Below, in pieces: positions 24,139 through 32,076 of a stretch of DNA of 43,703 nt. The notes beneath the pieces are model-generated. The model saw only the letters and a program-made list of their open reading frames with translations. It ran no database searches and was not told where the DNA came from. A program made the position numbers and the translations under genes. Where the stretch lies: assembly GCA_031404155.1 (NCBI GenBank), contig JANNGZ010000032.1, forward strand, positions 1-43,703, read 5' to 3'. Within the stretch, counting starts at the first letter, position 1. Each line of letters begins with the position of its first letter. The stretch comes from JANNGZ01 sp031404155 (lineage in GTDB: Bacteria; Pseudomonadota; Gammaproteobacteria; Burkholderiales; Burkholderiaceae_C).

Positions 24139-26186
24139 GCGTCGCTCTCCACCGCGAGCGAGACGGTGAAGACGGCGCCGCCGCGGTCGGCCGCGGTGAT
24201 GTTGCCGCGGTAGCGCTCGACGATGCTGCGGCTGATCCACAGGCCGAGGCCGGTGCCGTCCTTCTTGCGCGTGACGAAGGGTTTGAAGAGTTCGCCGATC
24301 AGCTCGGGCCCCAGGCCCGGGCCGGTGTCGGCGACTTCGATCTCGACGCCGCGCTCGCCAGCGGCGCGTGCGCCCTCGCGTGCGCCTTGGTGTGTGACGT
24401 CGCGTGTGACGTCGCGTGTGGTCAGCGTGAGCACGCCGCCTTCGGCCATGGCGTGGATCGCGTTGACCATCAGGTTCACCAGCACCTGCTGCAGCTCGTT
24501 GCGGTTGATCGCCGGCTGGCCGCTGGCATGGAACTCGCGCCGGATCTCGATGCGGGTTCGGGCCAGCTCATGGCCCACCAGCACCAGGCAGTCGTCGATC
24601 ACGCGCGCGGTGTCCACGTTTTCGACATAACCCGCGTATTCGGCCGGCCGCGCGAACTGCAGCAGCTGGGTGACGATCAGGCGCATGCGCTCGACCTGTT
24701 CGTCGACGAGTTTCAGTTCGGCTTCGACCTTGGCCGCGTCGGTGCCGAGCAGCTCGCGCGCCAGGTCGAGGTTGCCCTGGATCACCGCGATCGGGTTGTT
24801 CACCTCGTGCGCGATGCTGGCGGTGAGCTGGCCCACCGCGGCGAGCTTTTCCGAGCGCAGCAGTTGCACCTGAGCGGACTCCAGCTCGCGGGTGCGCTCG
24901 ACCACCTTGCGGTCGAGCTCCTCGCCCCAGCGGGTGAGCGCCTGGGTCTTGTCGTCGACCACATCGAGCAGGTGGTCGAGGTGGCCGGCGAGCTGGCCGA
25001 TTTCGTCGGTGCTGCCGGTGCTGCCCACGCGCGCGTCGGGGCGGCCGGCCTCCACCGCCTGCATCGTGGCGGCCATGCGTTCGATCGGCCGAAAGATCGC
25101 GCGCGCCCAGCGCAGCGAGACAAACGCGGCGGCGGCCATCACCGCCAGGAACATCGCACCGATGCTGGCCAGCACGCTGTACTTGAACCAGGTGAACGGG
25201 CCTTCGAGGAAGCCCACGTACAACATGCCCACCGCCGTGCCGCGGCTGTCGCGCAGCGGCTGGTAGCCCGAGACATACCAGTCGTTGACGACGAAGGCGC
25301 GGTCCAGCCAGGTGCTGCCGCGCACCAGCACTGCCTCGCGCACCGCGGTCGAGACGCGCGTGCCGATGGCGCGCTCTTCGCGCTCGGGGCCGAACAGGCG
25401 CACGTTGGTCGAGACGCGCACATCGTCCAGAAACAGCGTGGCGGTGCCGCGGCTGCCGAAGGGCAGCGAGCCTTCGGGGTAGACGATCTGGTTGATATGG
25501 TCGATGAAGGGCAGGTTGCGGTTGAGCAGCACACCGCCTTGCACATGGCCGACCACCGCCCCTTTGCTGTCGCGCACCGGCAGCGTGGCCACCACCACCA
25601 TCGCGCGCTCCTCGGTCTGGCGCGAGGTGGGCGCCGCGTTGAGCGTGGGCACCAGCGGTACCGGCACCCGCGACGAGAGCTGGGGCGCAAGCCGCGCGAG
25701 CGTTGCCGGCTCCAGCACTTCAAGCGTGGCCGAGGTGCTGGCGGCCGGGCGCCAGGGCGCCGCATTGGCCGCGGGCGCGAGCGCGTCGCGTGGTCGCTGG
25801 CCCGAACCCGCGTCGCCGCCATGGTCGGTGACCCGCAGGCGGCCGTCGTTTCCGCGCAGGTTCAGGAAGTCCAGGCCGGCACTCTGTTTGACGTCGCGCA
25901 GCAGGGTTTGCAGCACGTCGTCGGGCCCGCCGAGCGCAAGGTGCAAGGCATGCGAGTCGGCCACCGCGGCGGTGCTCGCGCCGACCTCGCCGAGCACACG
26001 TTCGAAATAGCCATTGGCCACCGCCAGGTCGGCGCGGATCTTGGTGACGAGCAGGCGGTCGAACGCGCTGGCACCCCAGAAGAGAAGGATCGCGCCGAGC
26101 AGCGGCAGCGCCAGCAGCAGGGGCAGCAGCACCATCGCCAGCAGCTTGTTGCGGATCGACAGCCGGCGGAAATGTTGGCGCAGCAT
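24135..26186 (-). CDS. Membrane sensor histidine kinase with periplasmic Cache domain and HAMP
   Basis: 683 residues from ATG 26186. Order: membrane helix (about 17-40), a ~290-residue periplasmic region with double-Cache features (DWYVSGYQPLRDSRGTAVGM), a second helix near FKYSVLASIGAMFLAVMA, HAMP, coiled coil, HisKA with SIAHEVNNPIAV and a catalytic domain with LVNLMVNAIHAM, DTGPGLGPE and GTGLGL. The HEVNNP form is typical of NtrB/DctB-like kinases. No partner regulator is adjacent. A 12-bp microrepeat near 24393-24420 adds DVTRDVT between the N box and G1 box. It ends four bases inside the convergent P460 gene. The ligand is unknown; Cache domains often bind small acids. Confidence 0.92.
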   Translation of the reverse strand: MLRQHFRRLSIRNKLLAMVLLPLLLALPLLGAILLFWGASAFDRLLVTKIRADLAVANGYFERVLGEVGASTAAVADSHALHLALGGPDDVLQTLLRDVKQSAGLDFLNLRGNDGRLRVTDHGGDAGSGQRPRDALAPAANAAPWRPAASTSATLEVLEPATLARLAPQLSSRVPVPLVPTLNAAPTSRQTEERAMVVVATLPVRDSKGAVVGHVQGGVLLNRNLPFIDHINQIVYPEGSLPFGSRGTATLFLDDVRVSTNVRLFGPEREERAIGTRVSTAVREAVLVRGSTWLDRAFVVNDWYVSGYQPLRDSRGTAVGMLYVGFLEGPFTWFKYSVLASIGAMFLAVMAAAAFVSLRWARAIFRPIERMAATMQAVEAGRPDARVGSTGSTDEIGQLAGHLDHLLDVVDDKTQALTRWGEELDRKVVERTRELESAQVQLLRSEKLAAVGQLTASIAHEVNNPIAVIQGNLDLARELLGTDAAKVEAELKLVDEQVERMRLIVTQLLQFARPAEYAGYVENVDTARVIDDCLVLVGHELARTRIEIRREFHASGQPAINRNELQQVLVNLMVNAIHAMAEGGVLTLTTRDVTRDVTHQGAREGARAAGERGVEIEVADTGPGLGPELIGELFKPFVTRKKDGTGLGLWISRSIVERYRGNITAADRGGAVFTVSLAVESDA

Positions 26187-26212
26187 TTCAGTCGGGCCAC
26201 GGGGAGCGAGAT

Positions 26213-26803
26213 TCAATACGGCTTGCGGCCGAGGTAGTTGCCCGGCGGGTTGTAGTTGCAGGCCACGATCAGGGTGTTGCGGCAAACCGCCTGGCCGCAA
26301 CCCAGGTGTGTGGTCTGGCGCCACACCATCTGCGTGTAGTGGCCCGCGGCGAGCCAGCCCGGTGCCTTCAGCACCCCGCCGTCATAGAGCTTCCTCTCGT
26401 CTTCCCACAACTTGGCCGCGTCCAGCGCGGAGTACGCGCCCACCGTGCCCTGGAAAAGGTTCTCGCCGTAGGCGTTCGGGCTGCGGTGTTTCATCGAGCA
26501 ACTGGAGTGGGCCAGCTGCTCGGCCCATTGCTGGGCGTAGCCGGCGATGCCGCTGGACCAGGTGAGGGGCCCGACGCCGACATCGGCCCGAACCTTGTTG
26601 TGGTGCGCGGTGATCACGCGGATGTCCTGCGCGGACATGCCGTGCGCATGGGCGGGTACGTGTGCTGGTGTGTGAATCGGTCCCCTCGCCGCGGCGGCTT
26701 CGGGCGCGGCCCGCGGCGCAGCGGGGGGCGGCCTCGTGGGCTGCGACGCACAACCGAACGCGGCCAACAGGCAAACCGCGGAAAAACAATGGCGATGGTT
26801 CAT
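26213..26803 (-). CDS. CAP-domain (SCP/PR-1-like) lipoprotein
   Basis: 196 residues from ATG 26803 (AAGG eight bases upstream; a GTG two codons earlier is possible). A lipobox-like LLAAFGC follows a short signal. After a Pro/Ala-rich linker comes the CAP fold: ITAHHNKVRADVGVGPLTW, YAQQWAEQLA, and the signatures GHYTQMVWRQTTHLGCG and CNYNPPGNYLG, ending 7 residues later. Family members are secreted, with roles not well defined in bacteria. The gene sits 26 bases upstream of the kinase start on the same strand, so the two may be co-transcribed. Confidence 0.92.
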   Translation of the reverse strand: MNHRHCFSAVCLLAAFGCASQPTRPPPAAPRAAPEAAAARGPIHTPAHVPAHAHGMSAQDIRVITAHHNKVRADVGVGPLTWSSGIAGYAQQWAEQLAHSSCSMKHRSPNAYGENLFQGTVGAYSALDAAKLWEDERKLYDGGVLKAPGWLAAGHYTQMVWRQTTHLGCGQAVCRNTLIVACNYNPPGNYLGRKPY

Positions 26804-26933
26804 GGGCACCCTTGATGCGGGCCCTGGGGTCCGGTGGGGTCCGATACTAGCGATTCATCGCACGGGCCCGGCGCGTGTTGGCAAGTGGGTCGGGCTTTGC
26901 CGGGGCCGCGGCGGCTACGACCCCGGCTGCACC

Positions 26934-27301
26934 TTCAACCAGTCCGCGATGCCCGCGCTGCGGCATTGTTGTTGCGGAACTTGACCTCGGCGCTGAGGTC
27001 CGGCCGGCAGTCGGCCAGCGTGCCGGTGGTGCTGGGCTGGCGCAGCTTGCTGCGATCGATGAAGAGCAGCGACTTGTCGTCCAGCGTCACGTTGCGTGTG
27101 CCGCCGGCCACCGCCAGCGTGAGCGTGCGCGCGCCGAGGTTCGCCGTCGATCGTGAAGTTGTTTTCTGCCGGCTGGCAGGTGGCGCAGGTGCGGCCGTTG
27201 CCGCCAAACAGCATGAGCACCGGCGCGAGGCGCGGCGCGCGCATGGGCACACGCGCCGGCCAAAAGGCCGCAACGCCGGCCGAGCAAGGCGATCTGTTCA
27301 T
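26934..27301 (-). pseudogene. Broken cytochrome-like gene
   Basis: From ATG 27301 the minus strand reads an N-terminus, then LMLFGGNGRTCATCQPAENN, close to the first heme segment of diheme cytochromes but with CATCQ in place of CxxCH. After about 27150 the frame turns to nonsense, while another frame gives the more protein-like TLTLAVAGGTRNVTLDD and LADCRPDLSAEVKF. A frameshift plus a lost heme ligand argue that it is dead. The gap 26804-27589 contains no other gene that I can support. Confidence 0.55.
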
Positions 27302-27589
27302 GCGGACCTCCGTCGTTCTTCTGCTTGCAGCCGCAACCGCCGCGTGATGCGCCCGGCGGCATCCGTCGTCGCAAGATTGCTGACGCGCTTGCACGATTCA
27401 AGCCGCATCCCTTGAACGCAGCCTCGCGTGGGCGCACCCGACCGCCTCCCTGAATTTCAGCCTCGCACCCCCGATACACTTTCGCGGTCCTGCCGCAGCG
27501 GCGCAGGCGGGTGCTTCGAGCCTGCCTTGTGCGCGGCGCCCAGTGCCTGCTCAGAGCGCCCGCGGTGGTGAGCAGGTTGGAGTTTTTGG

Positions 27590-28801
27590 ATGCAGAGCTA
27601 TCTGCTCGACTGGGCCAACCTGTTGCTGCGAGGGCTGCATGTGGTCACCGCGATTGCGTGGATCGGATCCTCGTTCTACTTCGTCTGGCTCGACAACCAC
27701 CTGATCAAGCCGAAGTCGCCCGACCTGCTCGAAAAAGGGGTCGACGGCGCCTTGTGGGCGGTGCATGGCGGCGGTTTCTACAACCCGCAGAAGTACATGG
27801 TGGCGCCAAAAAAAATCCACACCGAGCTGCACTGGTTCTACTGGGAGAGCTACGCCACCTGGATGACTGGCTTCGCGCTCTTCGTGGCGATGTACCTGTT
27901 CAACCCCGGCGTCTACTTGATCGACAAGGCCGTCTTCGACTGGGCGCCCGCCACGGCGGTGGCCACCGCGCTGGCCTTTCTGGTCGCGTTCTGGGTGGTC
28001 TACGACCTGCTCTGCCGCGCCTTCGGCGAGCGCGACGGGGGTGAGCGCATCGTCGGCACCCTCGTCACCGGCTTCATCGTCGGCGCCAGCGTCGTGGCCT
28101 GCCAGCTCTTTGCCGGCCGCGCCGCGTTTTTGATGATCGGCGCGATGCTCGCCACCGCGATGAGTGCCAACGTATTTTTCCTGATCATCCCGGGCCAACG
28201 CAAGGTGATCGCGCAGATGAGCGCGGGCGAGCCGGTGGACCCGATCCACGGCCGGCGCGCCAAGCAGCGCAGCGTGCACAACACCTACTTCACCGTGCCG
28301 GTGCTGGTGGCGATGTTGTCCAACCACTACGGCTGGCTTTACCAGGCCCAGCACAACTGGCTGGTGCTTGTGGTGTTGATGCTGGCCGGCGCACTGGCGC
28401 GCCACTTCTTCGTGGCTCGGCACAAGGCCCACGTCAAAGGCGTGGCGCCGCCCTGGGGAGTCCTGGCCGCCAGCGCGATGATGGTGCTGGCGTTGGGGGT
28501 GGCGCTGCTGCCGGCGGCCGCACCGCCGGCCGACAAAGGGGCTGCTGCCGAATCCACGCCGGCAACACCGACGCTGGCGCAAGTGCAAGCGGTGCTCGAG
28601 CGGCGCTGCGTGGTCTGCCACAACGCCGAGGTGCAGCAAAAGGGCGTGGCACTGCACACCCGCGAGCTGATCCGGCAACACGCACAAGCCAGTTACCAGC
28701 AGGTGGTGCTGTTGAAGCTGATGCCCTTGAACAACACGACGCAGATCACCGACGACGAGCGCGCGCTGATCAGGCGCTGGTTCGAGGGCGGCGCCCGTTA
28801 G
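27590..28801 (+). CDS. puuD: Urate hydroxylase PuuD (membrane urate oxidase with cytochrome c domain)
   Basis: 403 residues. Eight or so membrane helices begin with LLLRGLHVVTAIAWIGSSFYFVWLDNHL, and the fold contains conserved HTELHWFYWESYATWMTG and SVHNTYFTVPVL motifs of PuuD. A C-terminal cytochrome c domain carries CVVCH (C340, C343, H344). It oxidises urate to 5-hydroxyisourate at the inner membrane and passes electrons to the respiratory chain, unlike soluble uricases. TTGGAG lies 9-10 bases before ATG 27590. No hydroxyisourate hydrolase or allantoinase is in the window, but hyi and glxR downstream would handle the glyoxylate that allantoin yields. Confidence 0.93.
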   Translation: MQSYLLDWANLLLRGLHVVTAIAWIGSSFYFVWLDNHLIKPKSPDLLEKGVDGALWAVHGGGFYNPQKYMVAPKKIHTELHWFYWESYATWMTGFALFVAMYLFNPGVYLIDKAVFDWAPATAVATALAFLVAFWVVYDLLCRAFGERDGGERIVGTLVTGFIVGASVVACQLFAGRAAFLMIGAMLATAMSANVFFLIIPGQRKVIAQMSAGEPVDPIHGRRAKQRSVHNTYFTVPVLVAMLSNHYGWLYQAQHNWLVLVVLMLAGALARHFFVARHKAHVKGVAPPWGVLAASAMMVLALGVALLPAAAPPADKGAAAESTPATPTLAQVQAVLERRCVVCHNAEVQQKGVALHTRELIRQHAQASYQQVVLLKLMPLNNTTQITDDERALIRRWFEGGAR

Positions 28802-28844
28802 GAGCAGGGTCTCCCAGGCGTTCGCCGATGGCCCTTGAGCTGCT

Positions 28845-29492
28845 TCAGCTCGCAGGCGCACCTGGTTGTTTCAACGGGTGCGCTCCCGCGAACGCCGGCA
28901 AGCTCTGGCAGGCCGCGTAGATTCGCAGCGCGGTCGGGTAGGCCGACGCATCGACATTGAACAGCTGCATCGCAATCAACTGTGACGCCAGGCAGATGTC
29001 GGCCAGCGTCGGGGTGTTGCCGTGGCAGAACTCGCCGGTGTGGGGCGACTGGGCCAGGTTGGCCTCGATCGCGTCGAGCCCGGTCAGCAGCGCGCGGGCC
29101 AGCCAGCGTTGCAGCGCGGCGTCGTCCAGGCCGGCGTCTTTCTGCAGGTGGTTGCGCACGCGCGGCACCAGCAGCGGGTGCACGTCGGCTGCATGGATCT
29201 GCGCCAGCCCGCGCACCCGGGCGCGCCCGGGTGCGTCGGCCGGCAGCAGCGGTGGGGTGGGGTGGGTTTCGTCCAGGTACTCGATGATGGCCATCGACTG
29301 GAACAGCACCGCGCCATGCCCGTCGTCCAGCGCCGGCAGCACGCCTTGCGGGTTGATGGCCTTGAAGCGGGCACCCTGGTGTTCGCCCGTGGCCATGTCG
29401 ACGGCGCTGACGGTGTGCGGGATGCCTTTCAAGGCCAGGGCCACGCGTACGCGGTAGGTGGCGAGCGAGCGCCAGTTGCCGTAAAGAATCAT
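28845..29492 (-). CDS. maiA: Zeta-class glutathione S-transferase / maleylacetoacetate isomerase
   Basis: 215 residues. The thioredoxin-like N-domain contains RVRVALALKGIPHT, KAINPQGVLPALDDG and the glutathione-binding LFQSMAIIEYLDE; the all-helical C-domain has FCHGNTPTLADICLASQL. Length and wording fit MaiA, which isomerises maleylacetoacetate in tyrosine or gentisate breakdown. The usual zeta signature near residue 10 (S-S-x-S-x-R-V-R) is here RSLATYRVR, with a changed first part, so another GST role is possible. No fumarylacetoacetate hydrolase or dioxygenase is beside it. It is transcribed leftward, downstream of a serine hydrolase gene and separated by a strong hairpin. Confidence 0.8.
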   Translation of the reverse strand: MILYGNWRSLATYRVRVALALKGIPHTVSAVDMATGEHQGARFKAINPQGVLPALDDGHGAVLFQSMAIIEYLDETHPTPPLLPADAPGRARVRGLAQIHAADVHPLLVPRVRNHLQKDAGLDDAALQRWLARALLTGLDAIEANLAQSPHTGEFCHGNTPTLADICLASQLIAMQLFNVDASAYPTALRIYAACQSLPAFAGAHPLKQPGAPAS

Positions 29493-29518
29493 GAGAGGTT
29501 GTCCTTGCTCGAAGCGAA

Positions 29519-29539
29519 GCGCCCGCGGTCAGCGGGCGC
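29519..29539 (-). terminator. Hairpin between serine hydrolase and maiA
   Basis: GCGCCCGC (29519-29526) and GCGGGCGC (29532-29539) form a perfect 8-bp stem with a five-base loop. It lies 43 bases after the hydrolase stop on the minus strand. No T-run follows, so it may be a pause or RNA-stability element. Confidence 0.45.
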
Positions 29540-29581
29540 ATGGTGTCGTTTATCGTGTGGCGTTTGCGCCGTGGTGCAGGC

Positions 29582-30769
29582 TCAACGCTTCAGTCCCCGG
29601 TAGACGCCGGTCTCGAAGGCCACGAAGCCGGCGTACGAAGCCACGTCCTGGAACGGCAGGATCTGCGAACCCCAGAAGCCGCCGACTCCGTTTTTGCGGT
29701 CGATCCAGTAGAACAGGTTGCCAAGCCCCGCCCACATCAGCGAACCGGCCGGCCGGCCGGTGGCGGTGGGTTCTTCGTTGCGCTGGAAGGTATAGGCCCA
29801 GGTCTTGGGCACGCCGGGGTCGAACTCGCCGTCGTTCGACAGCGACGCGATCGAGGTCTTCCAGCCGCCGCTGTTCATGCCTTCGGGCAGACCATTCTTC
29901 GACATCTGCTCCACCGTTTCGGGCTTCAGCACGCGCCCGTTCGGGCCGGCACCGTCGTTGAGGATCATGCGGATGAACTTCATGTACTCGCCGACGCTGG
30001 CATACAGGCCGTGGCCACCCATGTCCATCTCGGGCGGCTGCGGCAGGATCAGATCGGGCAGAGGCGTGAGCTTGCCGTCCTGCGCGCGGTCGTGCAGCAC
30101 GGCGCGGCGCGCCTTCATCGAGTCGCTCAGCGTGAAGGCGATGTCCTTCATGCCCAACGGCTCGAAGACACGCTCCTTCATCACCTCGCCGAGCCGCTTG
30201 CCACGCTGCTGCTCGACGATGCGGCCGAGCCAGTCGATGTTGGCGCCATAGGTCCAGCGCTCGCCCGGCTCGTGCAGCAGCACCGTGCGGACCGACGCAA
30301 ACGTGCTCGACACGACGGTCGGAATGTTCTTTGCGGTGCGGTACTTCAGGTCGTCGGCGCTGAAGAATTCGTAGCACAGACCCGAGACGTGCAGCATCAG
30401 GTCGTTGACGGTGATGTCGCGCTTGGGCGCCCGCGTCTTGGGCTGGCCCGCGCCGTCAAAGCCGTCGAGCACCTGCAGTTCGGCGATCTCGGGCACGTAT
30501 TTCTTCGCTGCGTCGTCTAGGCGGATCTTGCCTTCCTCGACGAGTTGCATGACGCAGGTGCCGGTGAGCGCCTTGGTGGTGGAGAAGATGGCCATCACCG
30601 AGTCGGCGGTCATGGCCTGGTCCTTGCCCAGCTCGCGCTTGCCCGCCGCGCCTTCGTAGAAATTCGCCTTGCGGTCGGTGGCCATGGCCACCACACCCGG
30701 CGCACCGCCGGCCACGTGCACCGCCTGGTTCACGGCCGCGTCGGCGAGTTTCCTGATCGCTTCACTCAT
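29582..30769 (-). CDS. Serine hydrolase of the class C beta-lactamase fold (EstB-like esterase)
   Basis: 395 residues, no signal peptide, so probably cytoplasmic. The catalytic S-x-x-K is STTK (S63, K66) in IFSTTKALTG. The Y-x-N motif is YGAN in ERWTYGANIDW, and the third motif region reads WAGLGN instead of the lactamase KTG, as in EstB-type esterases. Conserved GHGLYASVGEYMKFIRM also fits. It probably cleaves esters or related bonds; beta-lactam hydrolysis is unlikely. AGGAGA lies six bases before ATG 30769. It is divergent from a GlxA-type regulator, which may control it. Confidence 0.88.
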   Translation of the reverse strand: MSEAIRKLADAAVNQAVHVAGGAPGVVAMATDRKANFYEGAAGKRELGKDQAMTADSVMAIFSTTKALTGTCVMQLVEEGKIRLDDAAKKYVPEIAELQVLDGFDGAGQPKTRAPKRDITVNDLMLHVSGLCYEFFSADDLKYRTAKNIPTVVSSTFASVRTVLLHEPGERWTYGANIDWLGRIVEQQRGKRLGEVMKERVFEPLGMKDIAFTLSDSMKARRAVLHDRAQDGKLTPLPDLILPQPPEMDMGGHGLYASVGEYMKFIRMILNDGAGPNGRVLKPETVEQMSKNGLPEGMNSGGWKTSIASLSNDGEFDPGVPKTWAYTFQRNEEPTATGRPAGSLMWAGLGNLFYWIDRKNGVGGFWGSQILPFQDVASYAGFVAFETGVYRGLKR

Positions 30770-30921
30770 GCATGTCTCCTAGGCTTCCATCGACGTGGCA
30801 GAGGGGAGGCGCTGGACGCTTGCCACGCATCGAGCCCGGCGCGGCTGCGGTTTGGCTGCAGCCGGCGTGATGGTCGGGCCCGGGCCGCGCGGCCGCAAGT
30901 GGCGGGAATGACAGTTATGGT

Positions 30922-31896
30922 ATGGTTTTCGCCATGCGGATCGCGGTGCTCGTGCTTGACCAGGTGTTCGACACCGGTCTGTCGACCTTGCTCGACACCC
31001 TGGCGCTGGCCAACGGGATCGCGGCGTCCGAGAAGCTCGACGCCGCACGCTTCGAGGTGAGCCTGGTCGGGGTGCGGCGCAAGGTCGTCACCGGCCAGGG
31101 CATGACGGTGCCGGTGGTTGGCGTGCAGACCTGTGCGGTGCCCGACGTGGCGTTGCTGCCCGCGCTGAACAACAAGAGCACCGAGGCGGTGTGCGAATCG
31201 CTGCTGCGCCGCGACGTGGCCGATGCCGGCGAGCAGCTGAAGGCTTGGTCGGCCCAGGGCGCGGTGTTGGGAGCAGCCTGCAACGCCACCTTCCTGCTGG
31301 CCGAGACAAGGCTGCTCGACGGCCATGACGCGACGACCACCTGGTGGCATGCGGCGCGCTTTCGCGAGCGCTACCCGAAGGTCAGGCTCGACGTCTCTCG
31401 CATGTTGGTGCCGTCAGGCCGCTTCGTCACAGTGGGCGCCGCACTGGCACATCTGGACCTGGCGCTGTGGTGCGTGCGGCGCGTCAGCCCCATCCTGGCC
31501 AGGCTGACGGCACGCTATCTGGTGATGGACCCGCGCCCGTCGCAGGCCGCATTCGCTATCACCGACCACCTGGCCCATGAAGACCCGCTGGTCGAACGCT
31601 TCGAGACCTGGGCGCGCGCGCACCTGTCACAAGGCTTCTCGCTGGCCGATGCGGCGCGCGCCGCCGGCAGCAGCGAGCGGACGCTGGCACGCCGCATCAA
31701 CGCCGTGCTGGGCAAGTCACCGCTGTCGTACTTTCAGGACATCCGCGTGGAACGCGCGGTGCACTTGCTGCAGACCAGCCTGGCCAGCGTGGACCAGATC
31801 GCGGTGCAGGTGGGCTATGTCGACGGGGTGACCTTGCGCACGCTGATCCGGCGCCGCATCGGGCGTGGCGTGCGGGAGTTGCGCGCCGGGCATTGA
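30922..31896 (+). CDS. GlxA-family AraC-type transcriptional regulator
   Basis: 324 residues. The N-terminal ~190 residues form a DJ-1/PfpI-like domain (AVLVLDQVFDTGLSTLLDTLALAN, and the pseudo-nucleophile region AVLGAACNATFLLAETRLLDG). The C-terminal ~95 residues are an AraC HTH pair (FSLADAARAAGSSERTLARR, VDQIAVQVGYVDGVTLRTL). ATG 30934 is a nearby alternative start. It lies divergent to the serine hydrolase with 152 bases between; an inverted repeat CGTGGCA-N20-TGCCACG (30794-30827) in this gap is a weak operator candidate. The inducer is unknown. Confidence 0.92.
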   Translation: MVFAMRIAVLVLDQVFDTGLSTLLDTLALANGIAASEKLDAARFEVSLVGVRRKVVTGQGMTVPVVGVQTCAVPDVALLPALNNKSTEAVCESLLRRDVADAGEQLKAWSAQGAVLGAACNATFLLAETRLLDGHDATTTWWHAARFRERYPKVRLDVSRMLVPSGRFVTVGAALAHLDLALWCVRRVSPILARLTARYLVMDPRPSQAAFAITDHLAHEDPLVERFETWARAHLSQGFSLADAARAAGSSERTLARRINAVLGKSPLSYFQDIRVERAVHLLQTSLASVDQIAVQVGYVDGVTLRTLIRRRIGRGVRELRAGH

Positions 31897-32076
31897 AGGC
31901 GTAGCGCCGCAGCCAAGCATTCGCCGCCGAGCGAGTCTCGCTCCACGCGTGTGTCCTGGCGGACCGACTCGCATCAAACCATTCCCGCATTGCAGGCGGA
32001 TCTACGATCCAGGCCGAATCGTTGTCCCTGACCACGCCTGGGCTGGCCAGCGCCGCCGGTGCGCCGCGGCTGGGCG

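Noticed and set aside
23868..26237. 789-codon plus-strand frame opposite the Cache histidine kinase.
   Set aside because: The kinase has all family motifs; the opposite frame has none and an antisense-type composition.
29582..30769. Beta-lactamase resistance gene.
   Set aside because: No signal peptide and WAGLGN in place of the KTG motif; it fits an EstB-type esterase better.
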